The notes: generated by a model not told the origin, from the letters alone. A stretch of DNA of 64,000 bases from Stenotrophomonas maltophilia (GCF_004684085.1 NZ_SRHZ01000028.1:1-64000), one strand, 5' to 3'. Counted from the stretch's first letter, positions 54,750 through 64,000 are shown. Numbers and translations are program-made.

Positions 54750-55648
54750 AGCCGATCGATCCGCCGTGGACCACGCTCGTCGATGTCGCCAGCCTGGCCG
54801 CAGTTCTGGGCCAAGGTGTGCGTGTGGTCGATGCGCGTGCCACCGCCAGCACCGCCGTGCGTGTGGTTGATGCACGTTCCTCGCTGGCCGATCCGCAGGC
54901 GGGCAGCGGCCAGTATCTGGCAGGGCATGTTCCGGGCGCGGTGTATGCCGACCTCAATCGGGACCTGTCGGATCTGACCCGTAGCGGCCACGGCCGCCAT
55001 CCGCTGCCGGACAGCGATGCCTTTGCAGAGACGCTGGGCCAGTGGGGCATCGGTCCCGACACCCAGGTGGTGGTGTACGACGGCAGCGACGGCAGCATGG
55101 CCGCCTCGCGGCTGTGGTGGCTGCTGCGCCTGATCGGGCACAGCAAGGTGGCCGTGCTTGATGGTGGCATCGCCGCCTGGCAGGCCGCAGGCCATCCGTT
55201 GGCGGCCGGGCAGAACATGGTTGTCCCGTTGCCGGCCTACCCGGGTCGTTTCGACACCAACCAGATTGCCAGTGCCGATGAACTCACCGCTCGCCTGAAG
55301 CACGCGCCGGGTTGGCTGGTTGACGCACGCGCCGGTGAACGCTTCCGTGGCGAAGTGGAACCGCTGGATCCGGTCGCCGGTCATGTACCCGGTGCGATCA
55401 ACCGTCCATTCGCCCTGAACGTAGCCGACGGCCGCCTGCGCGATGCACAGGAACTGCGCGCCGAACTGCAGGGCGTGATCGGCAACCGTGATCCGCAGCA
55501 GGTGGTGTTGATGTGCGGCTCCGGCGTAACCGCCTGCCACCTGCTGCTGGCGATGGAAGCGGCCAGCCTGTCCGGCGCGCGCATCTACGCCGATTCCTGG
55601 AGCGGGTGGGTCAGCGATAGCAGCCGCCCAGTGGCGGTCGGCGCCTGA
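54746..55648 (+). CDS. sseA: 3-mercaptopyruvate sulfurtransferase (two rhodanese domains)
   Basis: 300 residues with two rhodanese domains. The catalytic loop near C257 is CGSGVTA, the signature of 3-mercaptopyruvate sulfurtransferase rather than thiosulfate sulfurtransferase (which has CRxGx[RT]). The inactive first domain ends near 150 (GGIAAWQAAG). Both domains carry the GH.PGA motif (GHVPGAVYADLN and GHVPGAINRPF). It is translationally coupled to the Nudix gene by a four-base overlap. It probably supplies sulfane sulfur or scavenges thiols. Confidence 0.92.
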   Translation: MKPIDPPWTTLVDVASLAAVLGQGVRVVDARATASTAVRVVDARSSLADPQAGSGQYLAGHVPGAVYADLNRDLSDLTRSGHGRHPLPDSDAFAETLGQWGIGPDTQVVVYDGSDGSMAASRLWWLLRLIGHSKVAVLDGGIAAWQAAGHPLAAGQNMVVPLPAYPGRFDTNQIASADELTARLKHAPGWLVDARAGERFRGEVEPLDPVAGHVPGAINRPFALNVADGRLRDAQELRAELQGVIGNRDPQQVVLMCGSGVTACHLLLAMEAASLSGARIYADSWSGWVSDSSRPVAVGA

Positions 55649-55655
55649 GAAGCGC

Positions 55656-55696
55656 GGGGGCGGATCCGTTTCCCGACGGGAAACGGCTCTGACCCC
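55656..55696. repeat. GGGGTC-family palindrome, single copy
   Basis: GGGGGCGGATCC...GGCTCTGACCCC with a 9-10-bp inner stem CCGTTTCCC/GGGAAACGG and loop GA, just after the sulfurtransferase stop. It may be the transcript end. Confidence 0.8.
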
Positions 55697-55731
55697 ATCG
55701 TCAATAGCCCATTCCGATCGATTCGACGTTC

Positions 55732-55778
55732 ATCCACGCATGGCGTGGATCTACCGTGTCGACCAACGGTCGGCACCC
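55732..55778. repeat. GTAG palindromes, two units
   Basis: ATCCACGC..GCGTGGATCTAC (55732-55754) followed by GTGTCGACC..GGTCGGCACCC (55756-55778), in the gap before the convergent amidase gene. Confidence 0.75.
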
Positions 55779-55875
55779 ACCAACAGCAGCAGGGACCCAC
55801 CCCGCCATTCCTCGGAATGCCAGCTCTTGACGTTGACGTTGCCTCTGCGGGTGCAGGGCGCAGCCCTGCCGACCC

Positions 55876-56442
55876 TTACTCAACTGACTGCAGCGGCACC
55901 TTCGCCAGGATCCGCGCCCAAGGGAACAACGGCCCCGGATCACGCTTGCGCGCCACCAGCAGCGCCGGGTCGTCACTGGCCGGTACCTGTTCCAGGTCAA
56001 GCTGGTCATGCCCGGCAATCCGCCGCAGCGCCGGGTAGTGCGCCACCAGCGCCAGCAGCAGCTGCTCCAAGGCCTGCAGCTGCGCCTCGGTGTACGGCTC
56101 GTCCATGCCCTGATGGAGGCTGTCGAGCCAGTGCGGATAGCGGCCGGTGTTGACCAGCTCGATGCCCAGCGTGTGGGCGTTCATGCCGCGCACGTGGTGG
56201 GCCACACGCTCCGGTGCCACGTACTGCACCACGGTGCCATCGCGGTCGATGTAGAAGTGGCCGCTGTTGCCCGCACCGCTGTCATACAGCACGCGTTCGC
56301 CGTACTCACGGGCCATCGCCAGATCGGGTAGCTCGGTGCAGTGGATCACCACCATCTCCAGCGTGGCCGGGTCGCGCAGCGGCAGGCGGTCTTGGTAGGG
56401 CAGGGGCTGCAGCTGCAGGCCGGGCAGGAGCGGGTTGGGCAT
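55876..56442 (-). CDS. ampD: AmpD-type N-acetylmuramoyl-L-alanine amidase
   Basis: 188 residues, Amidase_2 fold, no signal peptide, so cytosolic. Zinc ligands: H34 in VVIHCTE, the His in IAGHDQLD and the Asp of KRDPGPLFPW. The central HHVRGMNAHTLGIELVNTG is the substrate-binding strand. It cleaves anhydro-muropeptides during wall recycling. Loss of AmpD in this genus derepresses the chromosomal L1/L2 beta-lactamases through AmpR. S. maltophilia has more than one ampD homologue and I cannot say which this is. Confidence 0.87.
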   Translation of the reverse strand: MPNPLLPGLQLQPLPYQDRLPLRDPATLEMVVIHCTELPDLAMAREYGERVLYDSGAGNSGHFYIDRDGTVVQYVAPERVAHHVRGMNAHTLGIELVNTGRYPHWLDSLHQGMDEPYTEAQLQALEQLLLALVAHYPALRRIAGHDQLDLEQVPASDDPALLVARKRDPGPLFPWARILAKVPLQSVE

Positions 56443-56514
56443 CTGGCGATGCTAGCATTGCGGCATGAACCTGCCTCCTCTTTCGCCGCCGACCCGCTCC
56501 CACGGAGCGCGCGC

Positions 56515-57042
56515 ATGAGCCGCGGCCACTGCATCCTGTCCCACGGTTTCGAGAGCGGCCCGGAGGCGACCAAGGTCACCGCGCTGGCCGACGTGGCGCA
56601 GCGCCTGGGCTGGACCCACGAGCGCCCGGACTACACCGACCTCGACGCGATGAGCGAGGTCAGCCGGGTGGGTGACGTGCGCACCCGGCTGCAGCGCCTG
56701 GTGGAACGCACCGCCATCGCCGCCCAACAGGGCCCGGTCGTGCTGGCCGGTTCCAGCCTGGGTGCCTACATCTCCGCCATCGCCTCGCTGCAGGTGCCGG
56801 TGGCCGGCCTGTTCCTGATGGTGCCACCGACCACCATGGGCCCGATGCCAGCACTGGATGCCGCGGCGGTGCCCACCACCGTGGTCCAGGCCTGGCATGA
56901 CGACGTGGTGCCGGCCGCCGGGGTCATCGCCTGGGCACAGGCGCGCTCGGCACAGCTGCTGCTGGTGGACGATGGCCACCGCCTGGAACACCATGTGGAG
57001 GCCTCTGCGCAGGCCTTCGAGCGCCTGCTGCGCCAGCTGTGA
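56515..57042 (+). CDS. Small alpha/beta-hydrolase
   Basis: 175 residues from ATG 56515, with GGAG eight bases upstream; the longer frame runs into the opposing amidase gene. The nucleophile Ser is in AGSSLGAY, the Asp in WHDDVVPA and the His in DGHRLEHH. An N-terminal SHGFESGPEA supplies the oxyanion hole. It resembles YqiA/YcjY-like small esterases without lid domain. Substrate unknown. rlmL follows after 143 bases. Confidence 0.85.
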   Translation: MSRGHCILSHGFESGPEATKVTALADVAQRLGWTHERPDYTDLDAMSEVSRVGDVRTRLQRLVERTAIAAQQGPVVLAGSSLGAYISAIASLQVPVAGLFLMVPPTTMGPMPALDAAAVPTTVVQAWHDDVVPAAGVIAWAQARSAQLLLVDDGHRLEHHVEASAQAFERLLRQL

Positions 57043-57185
57043 AGCCCGGGCGTACAGCGCGCCCCCCCGCATTGACTACAATGGCAGTCCCGCCGCCCCC
57101 GGCGCGGGCCTGCCGGCCGTGTCCACGGCCCTCCCTTTGAATGGCCCGGCTCCCCGCCGTGCCTGACCACCTGTGAATCGATCCC

Positions 57186-59324
57186 GTGAAATTTTTTGTC
57201 TCCTGCGCCAAGGGCCTGGAATACCTGCTTGCCGATGAGCTGTCGGCCCTGGGCCTGGAAAAGGCCACTGCCACCATTGCCGGCGTCAACGCCGAGGGCG
57301 AACTGGAGCAGGCGCTGCGGATCGTCATGTGGTCGCGCCTGGCCAGCCGCGTGCTGTGGCCGATCGACGAATTCGAGTGCCCGGACGAGCAGGCCCTGTA
57401 CGACGGCGTGCGTGCGCTGCCGTGGCACGAGCACATCAAGCCGGAAATGACCCTGGCGGTGGATGCGCACGTGTCCGGCGACAAGATCACCCATGCGCGC
57501 TTTGCCGCGCAGCGGATCAAGGACGCCATCGTCGATCGCATGCGCGATGAAGGCCTGGAACGCCCCTCGGTCAATACCGACCTGCCGGATGTGCGCGTCA
57601 ACCTGTCGCTGCGCAAGGGCCGCGCCTCCTTGTCGATCGACCTCGGTGGTGGCCCGCTGCACCGACGTGGCTGGCGCGGGGCCGCCCATGAGGCGCCGCT
57701 GAAGGAAAATCTGGCCGCCGCATTGCTGCTGCGCGCACAGTGGCCGCGCCTGCACGCCGCCGGTGGTGGCCTGCTGGACCCGATGTGCGGCAGCGGTACG
57801 TTGTTGATCGAAGGCGCGCTGATGGCGGCCGACGTCGCCCCGGGTTTGATGCGCCATGGCAGTCTGCCGCCGAGCCGCTGGCTGGGCTTCGACAAGGTGG
57901 CCTGGAAGGCGATCCAGACCGAAGCACGTGACCGTGAGGCCGCTGGCCTGGCCGCGCTGAAGCCGGTCATCCACGGCAGCGACATCGACCCGACCGCGAT
58001 CCAGGCGGCACGCGAGAATGCTGAAGTGGCCGGTGTCGCCCACGCGATCCGCTTCACCCGCGCCGATGTGGCCGACCTGGCCGCGCCGGAGCAGGAGATC
58101 GGTGCGGTGGTCTGCAATCCGCCGTACGACGAGCGCCTGGCCGCCGATCCGGCGCTGTACCGCGCGCTGGGCAAGGCCCTGCAGAAGGCCGTGCCGCAGT
58201 GGCGCGCCAGCCTGCTGTGCGGCGACGACGAGCTGGCGTTCGCCACTGGCCTTCGCGCCGGCAAGAAGTACCAGATGTTCAACGGTGCGCTGGAATGCGC
58301 GCTGATCGTCTGCGACCCGATCGCCGTGCCGGGCCGCGACCCGGCACAGCCGCGTGAGCTGAGCGAGGGTGCGCAGATGGTGGCCAACCGCCTGCGCAAG
58401 AACCTGAAGAAGTTCAAGAGCTGGCGTGCCCGCGAGGACATCACCTGCTTCCGTGCCTACGACGCCGACCTGCCGGAATACGCGGCCGCCATCGACGTCT
58501 ACGAGGAAGATGGTGGCAAGCGCCGCACCTTCCTGCACGTGCAGGAATATGCCGCGCCGGCCGCGATTCCCGAGAACGATGTGCGCCGCCGCCGCAACGA
58601 ACTGCTGGCCGCCGCACGTGAAGTGTTCGGCGTGCCGCCGGAGCAGGTGTCGATGAAGTCGCGCGAGCGCGGCAAGGGCGGCAGCAAATACGGCCGCTTC
58701 GAACAGCGTGACGAGTTCATCGTGGTGCGCGAGAACAATGCGCTGCTGCAGGTGAACCTGTTCGACTACCTCGATACCGGCCTGTTCCTGGACCACCGAC
58801 CGCTGCGCCGGATGATGGCCGAGCAGGTGCGTGGCAAGCGCTTCCTCAACCTGTTCTGCTATACCGGCGTGGCCAGCGTGCAGGCTGCCGTGGCGGGTGC
58901 GGCCAGCACCACCAGCGTCGACCTGTCGGCGACCTACCTGCAGTGGTGCTACGACAACCTGGCGCTGAACGGGCAGGGTGGCAACCAGCATCTGCTGGTG
59001 CAGGCCGATGCGATGGCCTGGCTTGAAGGCGACCGTGGCCAGTACGACGTGATCTTCTGCGATCCGCCGACGTTCTCCAATTCGGCCCGCGCCGATGACT
59101 TCGACGTGCAGCGCGAGCAGCTCAAGCTGCTGCGTGCAGCCGTGGCGCGGCTGGCACCGGGCGGCGTGCTGTATTTCTCCAACAACTTCCGTCGCTTCAA
59201 GCTGGAAGAGAACGCCATCGCCGAATTCGCCCAGTGCCGCGAGATCACCGCGCGCACGATCGGCCCGGATTTCGAGCGCAACGCGCGCATCCACCGCGCG
59301 TGGGAATTGAAGCGGTTGGGGTAA
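57186..59324 (+). CDS. rlmL: Bifunctional 23S rRNA m2G2445 / m7G2069 methyltransferase
   Basis: 712 residues from a GTG start ([18 protein letters not shown]). THUMP domain at about 45-155. The first methyltransferase domain has [16 protein letters not shown] and NPPYDERL (about 311). The second, RlmK-like domain starts near 440, with [16 protein letters not shown] and DPPTFSNS (about 625). Domain fusion and length match E. coli RlmL (RlmKL). It acts on 50S precursors. Stand-alone gene; a TACAAT at 57077 could be part of its promoter. Confidence 0.96.
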   Translation: MKFFVSCAKGLEYLLADELSALGLEKATATIAGVNAEGELEQALRIVMWSRLASRVLWPIDEFECPDEQALYDGVRALPWHEHIKPEMTLAVDAHVSGDKITHARFAAQRIKDAIVDRMRDEGLERPSVNTDLPDVRVNLSLRKGRASLSIDLGGGPLHRRGWRGAAHEAPLKENLAAALLLRAQWPRLHAAGGGLLDPMCGSGTLLIEGALMAADVAPGLMRHGSLPPSRWLGFDKVAWKAIQTEARDREAAGLAALKPVIHGSDIDPTAIQAARENAEVAGVAHAIRFTRADVADLAAPEQEIGAVVCNPPYDERLAADPALYRALGKALQKAVPQWRASLLCGDDELAFATGLRAGKKYQMFNGALECALIVCDPIAVPGRDPAQPRELSEGAQMVANRLRKNLKKFKSWRAREDITCFRAYDADLPEYAAAIDVYEEDGGKRRTFLHVQEYAAPAAIPENDVRRRRNELLAAAREVFGVPPEQVSMKSRERGKGGSKYGRFEQRDEFIVVRENNALLQVNLFDYLDTGLFLDHRPLRRMMAEQVRGKRFLNLFCYTGVASVQAAVAGAASTTSVDLSATYLQWCYDNLALNGQGGNQHLLVQADAMAWLEGDRGQYDVIFCDPPTFSNSARADDFDVQREQLKLLRAAVARLAPGGVLYFSNNFRRFKLEENAIAEFAQCREITARTIGPDFERNARIHRAWELKRLG

Positions 59325-59334
59325 GCCGACGACC

Positions 59335-59434
59335 GGGGTCGGATCCCCTGCGCGAAGCGCAGGGGCTCTGACCCCATCCGGATCTACGTACCAGGGGTCA
59401 GAGCCCTTGCGCTGCGCGCAAGGGATCCGACCCC
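59335..59434. repeat. GGGGTC-family palindromes, inverted pair
   Basis: Copy 1 (59335-59375) has inner stem CCTGCGC/GCGCAGG. Copy 2 (59394-59434, reversed) has inner stem CTTGCGC/GCGCAAG. They occupy the gap between convergent rlmL and the DUF3325 gene. Confidence 0.82.
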
Positions 59435-59444
59435 GGTGGCTCTG

Positions 59445-59774
59445 CTACAGCATCGCTACCAGCAGCCCCAGCACCGGCAGCGCGACCGCCAGCGGCGCGA
59501 TCCACCTCGGTCGGTACGGGTACAGCCCGAACGACAGCACCACGCCGCCCACGGTCATCACGCCCAGCCACAGCACCGGGCCCAGCGCCCAGCCGTGGTC
59601 GACCACGCACAACGCGAACGCCACCGTCAGCAGGGCCCAGCCCAGCACCCGCCATTGCGTGCGCCGTGCCGGCGCTGCCGCCGCCTTGCCGTGCAGGTCG
59701 TGCTGGTGCTTCTCCATCGCCAGCGACAACGCGGTGAACGCGGAGAATGACAGGGTCAATGCCAGCAGCATCAT
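59445..59774 (-). CDS. DUF3325-family small membrane protein
   Basis: 109 residues with three to four hydrophobic helices and an N-terminal LSLAMEKH-Q-HDLHG motif typical of DUF3325. It starts at ATG 59774, overlapping the stop of the PepSY gene by four bases, and is the last gene of the siderophore-receptor operon. The family occurs next to PepSY and DUF3649 genes in iron-uptake loci. Biochemical role unknown. Confidence 0.82.
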   Translation of the reverse strand: MMLLALTLSFSAFTALSLAMEKHQHDLHGKAAAAPARRTQWRVLGWALLTVAFALCVVDHGWALGPVLWLGVMTVGGVVLSFGLYPYRPRWIAPLAVALPVLGLLVAML

Positions 59775-61399
59775 GCGCTGGCCTCCGCTTCGGTGGTTTC
59801 CGCCAGGGCCTTGGGGGCAGCTGCGGCCGCCGCACGCTTCTTCTTCTCGGCCGCAGACAGCGGTGGCGTCCAGCGCTGCATGCGCCATCCGCACAGTGCC
59901 AGCATCGCGCCGAAGGCGATCATCGATAGATCGAAGCCGGCCAGCACCCAGTCGCCGTTGCGCAGGGTGTTGCCCAGATGCGCATGCGTGGTCAGTGCAT
60001 TGACCACCGGCACCAGTGCGAACGCGGCCGCGCCCAGGTACAGCTGCCATGCCCACATCATCCGTTTCGGCCAGATGAAGGCGGCCAGCAGCGCGCCGCC
60101 CCAGGCGTAGAAGAACACGTTGGCTTCCGCACTCGAGCGCTCGGCGATGTCCAGCGGCAGCAGACGGTTGCCCCAGAAGTAGGCGGCAAAGGCAATCGGC
60201 AGGCCAGCCACGGTGCCGATGTTCAGCGCATCGACCAGGCGCAGGCCGAAGCCGATGCGGCCACTCTTGGCATGCTTGGGGCGTTCCTTCACTGCCCACA
60301 GCACTACGCCGCTGGCGACCATCAGGCAGCCGACCAAGCCGGACAGGAAGAACAGGGCACGCAGGCCCCAGTCGGCAAAACGCGCCAGGTGCAGGCCGTA
60401 CAGCACGCCACGGGTGGCGGTGGCACCGCCCGACGGCGGCGTCTCTTCCAGCAGCGTGCCGTTGACCATGTCGTAACGTACTGCCGGGGTGTCGGTGGAC
60501 AGGCGCTTGCCGTCGCGTTGGCGGATGTCGATCACCGCATTGGCCGCGCCCGGGTTGGACACGGTGAAGCCGGCCACTTCCACGCCGTGCCAGTGCGCAC
60601 GCGCGCTGTCCAGCAACTGCGCGATCGGCAGTGGCACCGCGCGACCTTCAGCGGGCGCAGTGACTTCAGGCATGCCACCGAAGGCCTCGCTGTAGAACGC
60701 ATCCTCGTCCTGCGGGTAGGCCACCTTCACGCCCCAGGGCAGGTACATGATCATCAGGGTGACGATGCCGGTGTAGGTGATCATCGCGTGGTAGGGCAGG
60801 GCCATCACCGCGCTGACGTTGTGGAAATCGAGCCAGGAGCGCAGGCCCTTGTCCTTGCGGAAGGTGAAGAAGTCCTTGAAGATTTTCTTGTGGGTAATGA
60901 CGCCGGTGATGATCGCCACCAGCATGAACATCGCGCAGAAGCCGACCAGATAGCGCGCCCACAGCACGGGGATGTAGTGCAGGTCGAAGTGCAGGCGGTA
61001 GAAGAAATCACCGCCGCGGGTCTCGCGGGCCTTCAGGGCCTGGCCGGTGTTGGGGTCAAGCGTGGCATCGCCGAAGCCACCCCGACGGCCACGGCTGGGG
61101 TCGGCCAGTTCCGGCGGCAGCCGCCAGAACATCTGCATGGCCGGGTTGCGCGGCTGCGGCAGGGTGACGAACCAGTTCTCGGCCTGCGCGGCGTTGGCCT
61201 GCAGGTAGCCCACCGCACGCTGCGCGGCAACGTCGATGCTGACGTTGCTGGACGGCAGTTCCGGACGCATCCAGCGGCTGATTTCCTCGCGGTAGTAGCT
61301 GGCCGTGCCGGCCATGAAGATCAGCAGCAGCAACCAGCCGACCAGCAGGCCGGTCCAGGTGTGCAGCCAGGCCATTGACTGGCGGAATCCGTTCTTCAT
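59771..61399 (-). CDS. PepSY-associated TM protein (PiuB-like, iron uptake)
   Basis: 542 residues. First membrane helix at about 9-32 (WLHTWTGLLVGWLLLLIFMAG). A periplasmic region with PepSY-like segments and conserved His pairs (RLHFDLHYIP, FHNVSAVMALPYHAM) is followed by several more helices and an Ala/Lys-rich cytosolic tail. The paired histidines in membrane segments suggest haem binding and electron transfer, as proposed for family members that reduce ferric siderophores in the inner membrane. It is coupled by overlaps to the genes on both sides. Confidence 0.88.
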   Translation of the reverse strand: MKNGFRQSMAWLHTWTGLLVGWLLLLIFMAGTASYYREEISRWMRPELPSSNVSIDVAAQRAVGYLQANAAQAENWFVTLPQPRNPAMQMFWRLPPELADPSRGRRGGFGDATLDPNTGQALKARETRGGDFFYRLHFDLHYIPVLWARYLVGFCAMFMLVAIITGVITHKKIFKDFFTFRKDKGLRSWLDFHNVSAVMALPYHAMITYTGIVTLMIMYLPWGVKVAYPQDEDAFYSEAFGGMPEVTAPAEGRAVPLPIAQLLDSARAHWHGVEVAGFTVSNPGAANAVIDIRQRDGKRLSTDTPAVRYDMVNGTLLEETPPSGGATATRGVLYGLHLARFADWGLRALFFLSGLVGCLMVASGVVLWAVKERPKHAKSGRIGFGLRLVDALNIGTVAGLPIAFAAYFWGNRLLPLDIAERSSAEANVFFYAWGGALLAAFIWPKRMMWAWQLYLGAAAFALVPVVNALTTHAHLGNTLRNGDWVLAGFDLSMIAFGAMLALCGWRMQRWTPPLSAAEKKKRAAAAAAPKALAETTEAEASA

Positions 61400-61710
61400 G
61401 CCCAGGCCCCCAGCAGGCGCGCGATGGCTGCCATCAGCAGGGTGGGGGCGAGGATGCCGACCCAGGCGCGCAGTGCGCTGCGGGTGGCGAACGCCCACAG
61501 TGCCGCGCAGGCGGCCACCAGGATTGCCAGCAGCATGCCGGTCAGCACGGTCTGGCCACGCGCACCGGGCAGGGCTACTGCGCAGAACACGCTGGTCACC
61601 GCGGCCAGCGCGTAGCCGCCGAAGATCGCGGCCAGCGAGCGTGAGAGTACGCCCCAGCGCGGGTTGGAGAAGAAGGTGCGGGGGCTGGCGGTTGCGGGCG
61701 AGCGGTCCAC
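61396..61710 (-). CDS. DUF3649-family small membrane protein
   Basis: 104 residues with three hydrophobic helices. It starts at GTG 61710 with AGGA six bases upstream; no convincing signal exists for the earlier ATG. The SRSLAAIFGGYALAA segment at the N-terminal end of the first helix is typical. It overlaps the PepSY gene by four bases. It lies between the TonB receptor and PepSY genes, so it likely takes part in the same iron-siderophore pathway. Confidence 0.82.
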   Translation of the reverse strand: MDRSPATASPRTFFSNPRWGVLSRSLAAIFGGYALAAVTSVFCAVALPGARGQTVLTGMLLAILVAACAALWAFATRSALRAWVGILAPTLLMAAIARLLGAWA

Positions 61711-61781
61711 GGCGTTCCTGCAGGTTTCAGTGAAAAGGGACCGGCGCACCGCAGCGCGCCGGGATTGGCCATCCGTGGCCG

Positions 61782-61805
61782 GGCGCTGGTCGCAGAACCA
61801 GCGCC
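61782..61805 (-). promoter_or_regulatory. Hairpin between TonB receptor and DUF3649 genes
   Basis: Perfect 9-bp stem GGCGCTGGT / ACCAGCGCC with a six-base loop, no T-run. It begins 12 bases past the receptor stop and could stabilise the receptor mRNA or cut down expression of the membrane genes. Confidence 0.5.
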
Positions 61806-61816
61806 ATCCATCGGGT

Positions 61817-64000
61817 TCAGAGCTTCCAGCGCAGCGTCACGGTGACATTGCGTGGTTCGCCCCAGTACACGCCGTTGTAGAAACCGACGTTGTTGAAGTA
61901 CTTCTTGTCCAGCAGGTTGTTGATGTTCAGCTGCGCGCTGAAGTTCTCGTTGAAGCGGTAGCCGCCGGCCAGGTTCAGCAGGTAGAACGCGTCCTGGGTG
62001 ATGTTGGCCTTGCTGCGATCCGCCTTGGTGCTGGTGTTCCAGATGCGGCTCTGCCAGGTCACACCGCCGCCCAGCCAGAAGCGGCCATCGATACCGCCGG
62101 GGCGCCAGCTGGTGTTGAGGCGGAAGGTATCCTGCGGGGTCGTGGTCCGCTGCAGCACGCCATCCTTGTTGCGGATGACGGTGTGGGCGAAGCCTGCCGA
62201 GACGTTCCACTGCTCGCCGATACTGCCCTGGGTTTCGATTTCCCAGCCCTTGACCTTGTTGCCTTTGCCGGTGGAGCGGTAGGCCTGCTCACCGCCGGGC
62301 AGCGAGTTGGCCGGTACCGAATCATCCTTCTCGGCGACGTTGTCCTGCTTGCCCTCGAATATGGCGGCGGAGGCATTGAGCAGGCCGCCGAAGAACTCGG
62401 CTTTGACGCCAGCTTCGTACATGTTGCCGACGACCGGCTCCAGGTAGTTGCCGTTGCGGTCGCGGTTGCTCTGCGGCTTGAAGATATCGGTGTAGCTGAC
62501 GTAGGCGCTGAAAATCGAGTTGAAGTCGTAGATCAGGCCGGCATACGGGGTGAGCGTATCGTCTGGCTTGTAGCCGTCGCGCTTGGTGCCAGTGCGGTTG
62601 CCGGTGGCGTCGTAGGAATAGTCCCACTTGCGGGTTTCCCAGCTGCCGTAGCGCGCGCCGACTACAGCCAGCAGCGGGTCGGCAAGTCGCAGGCGCGCGG
62701 CGAGGTAGGCGGCGCGCTGGCGCAGCTCATCCTGTGTTGACAGGCGGCCGAGACGGGTGACCGGCAATACCGGGACGTTGCCGGTCCAGTGCCGCCAGTC
62801 AGGCACCTCCGCATAGGCTGTGTCGTAGTTGAAATCCATTGCTTCCGATTCGCCCTTGCGAACCGATTGGCCCAGGCCGAACACAAGCTCATGCTCGCGA
62901 CCGAACAGCTTGAACGGCCCCCCCACGTTGACGTCGAACACGTCCATCGTGCTGTGCTGGTTGAAGTGCGAGATGTAGGCCGTTATGCCGGTGCCGTCCG
63001 CGCGCGGATTGCCGGCCGCACCGTACCAGACGCTGCCGTCGGTATCGCGCACGGCATGGCTGACGTTGCCCTTCACCGACCAGCCGTTGCCCAGTTGCTG
63101 TTCCAGCCGCGCGAAGGTGGTCTTCTCCACGATCGGCCATGTGCTCCACGACGCGGACAGGTTGGTCGAGCGCGGCAGGTTGGCCGGCGTGCCGTCTTCC
63201 CCCCAATAGGGCACTACACCCCAGGTCACGCCGGTGGTGTGTGGTGACTGGTATTCATAGCCCACTTCGAACAGCGTGCTGTCGCTCAGGTCGGCCTGGA
63301 CAATGCCGTAGAACACGTCCTTGTCCAGGGCGTAGACATCGCGGAACGAATCACTCTGCTGCTTGGCGGCCACGATGCGGGCACGGATGCGGCCGTCCCA
63401 GGCGACGGGACCGCCAAGATCGGCTTCCAGGCGTCGGTTGCTCCAGCGGCCGAGGATCAGGTTGGCACCCATCTGGAAGGTGTCGGTCGGACGCTTGCGG
63501 ATCATGCTGATGGTGCCGGACGGATCACCCGCGCCGGTGGTCAGACCGGTGGCACCGCGGATCACTTCGATACGCTCGTAGATGACGTTGTCGGTGTTGG
63601 TCTTGACCGAGCCACCGAACGTGTTGAGCATGCCATCGACCTGGAAGTTTTCGATGGTGTAGCCACGCGAGACATAGTTGATGCGCTCGCTGTCGGTGAC
63701 CGACACGCTGACGCCGGTGACTTGGCCCATCACGTCCGACAACGAGAACAGGCCCATGTCATCCAGGCGCTGTCGGGTCACCACCGTCACCGACTGCGGC
63801 GTCTCGCGCAGTGACAGGTCCAGCTTGGTCGCACTGCGCGCACTCTTCGCCGTGTAGCTGTTGGGAATCTCGCCATCGGCGGTCACCTTCACGGTGTCCA
63901 GCGTGCGCGCGGAAGGATCGGCAGTGCCGTCGGCGTGGGCCAGCGGGGCGATCATCAGTGCGGTCACGGCCAAGGCCAGCAGAGTGGGATGAGGGTGGTT
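61817..64000 (-). CDS. TonB-dependent siderophore receptor (5' end outside window)
   Basis: 728 codons are visible and the frame stays open to the right edge. The last bases in the window encode a hydrophobic signal-peptide stretch ending in LAHA-D, so only a few residues are missing. A TonB box-like DTVKVTA, a plug domain (RETPQSVTVVTRQRLDDMG, IEVIRGATGLTTGAGDPSG) and a 22-strand barrel ending in VTLRWKL are seen. The plug resembles FpvA/FhuE-type ferric-siderophore receptors, without an N-terminal signalling domain. It heads the operon with DUF3649, PepSY and DUF3325. A Fur box would lie outside the window. Confidence 0.93.
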   Translation of the reverse strand, partial: NHPHPTLLALAVTALMIAPLAHADGTADPSARTLDTVKVTADGEIPNSYTAKSARSATKLDLSLRETPQSVTVVTRQRLDDMGLFSLSDVMGQVTGVSVSVTDSERINYVSRGYTIENFQVDGMLNTFGGSVKTNTDNVIYERIEVIRGATGLTTGAGDPSGTISMIRKRPTDTFQMGANLILGRWSNRRLEADLGGPVAWDGRIRARIVAAKQQSDSFRDVYALDKDVFYGIVQADLSDSTLFEVGYEYQSPHTTGVTWGVVPYWGEDGTPANLPRSTNLSASWSTWPIVEKTTFARLEQQLGNGWSVKGNVSHAVRDTDGSVWYGAAGNPRADGTGITAYISHFNQHSTMDVFDVNVGGPFKLFGREHELVFGLGQSVRKGESEAMDFNYDTAYAEVPDWRHWTGNVPVLPVTRLGRLSTQDELRQRAAYLAARLRLADPLLAVVGARYGSWETRKWDYSYDATGNRTGTKRDGYKPDDTLTPYAGLIYDFNSIFSAYVSYTDIFKPQSNRDRNGNYLEPVVGNMYEAGVKAEFFGGLLNASAAIFEGKQDNVAEKDDSVPANSLPGGEQAYRSTGKGNKVKGWEIETQGSIGEQWNVSAGFAHTVIRNKDGVLQRTTTPQDTFRLNTSWRPGGIDGRFWLGGGVTWQSRIWNTSTKADRSKANITQDAFYLLNLAGGYRFNENFSAQLNINNLLDKKYFNNVGFYNGVYWGEPRNVTVTLRWKL

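Noticed and set aside
56766-59294. An 842-codon minus-strand open frame opposite rlmL
   Set aside because: Same reason: no recognisable motifs, typical antisense amino-acid bias of GC-rich DNA, and rlmL on the other strand is intact.

Overview
The window is GC-rich (mid-60s percent by eye), densely coded gammaproteobacterial chromosome. It most resembles Stenotrophomonas (S. maltophilia complex, Xanthomonadales). Three things point there: the EmrR-EmrC-EmrA-EmrB and MacA-MacB-MacC efflux operons with an adjacent two-component pair, many palindromes that begin with GTAG (the SMAG/REP type known from S. maltophilia), and the block map-glnD-dapD-yffB-dapE-asnB. I see no prophage, integrase, transposase or CRISPR array.

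Layout. 1-634: end of a fimbrial (spore coat U) operon, minus strand. 874-6844: housekeeping operon map-glnD-dapD-yffB-dapE. 6965-9872: a Sel1-like lipoprotein, then asparagine synthetase asnB behind an Asn-rich leader peptide and a terminator/antiterminator pair, which looks like a ribosome-mediated attenuator. 9957-16117: Ntn-hydrolase acylase, haem-ligand-less bacterioferritin, an orphan gene, parC. 16178-21943: AraC regulator divergent from the emrRCAB pump operon, with two palindromic operators before emrR. 22140-25083: a small zinc-ribbon membrane protein and three tRNA-Leu(CAG) genes, two of them identical and bracketing a divergent LysR/TauE pair. 25212-29175: rnr, a GFA-type zinc protein, rlmB. 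29265-36243: macABC divergent from a response regulator and histidine kinase. 36421-39447: a large beta-propeller diguanylate cyclase. 39515-42851: rnt and a bufferin/oxazolin-type RiPP cluster (precursor with four EGKCG motifs, DUF692, DUF2063, DoxX). 43143-50979: a phosphate regulon (two pstS paralogues, pstCAB, phoU, and a divergent phosphate porin) with five Pho boxes of 7-4-7 form. 51062-59324: nth, a crotonase, a degenerate FKBP protein, a DUF1289-Nudix fusion, sulfurtransferase, AmpD-type amidase, alpha/beta hydrolase and rlmL. 59445-64000: TonB-dependent siderophore-receptor operon with DUF3649, PepSY and DUF3325 membrane proteins; the receptor runs off the right edge.

Two interspersed repeat families fill most intergenic gaps. 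One is the GTAG palindromes. The other is built on GGGGTC.GATCC...GGCTCTGACCCC, with an apical stem that changes sequence in every copy but keeps pairing. The strongest candidates for something new are the asnB attenuator (7941-8098), the second palindrome family, and the bufferin-type cluster, whose class has been described only recently. Start codons were reassigned wherever a better ribosome binding site, an operon overlap or family length argued for it.
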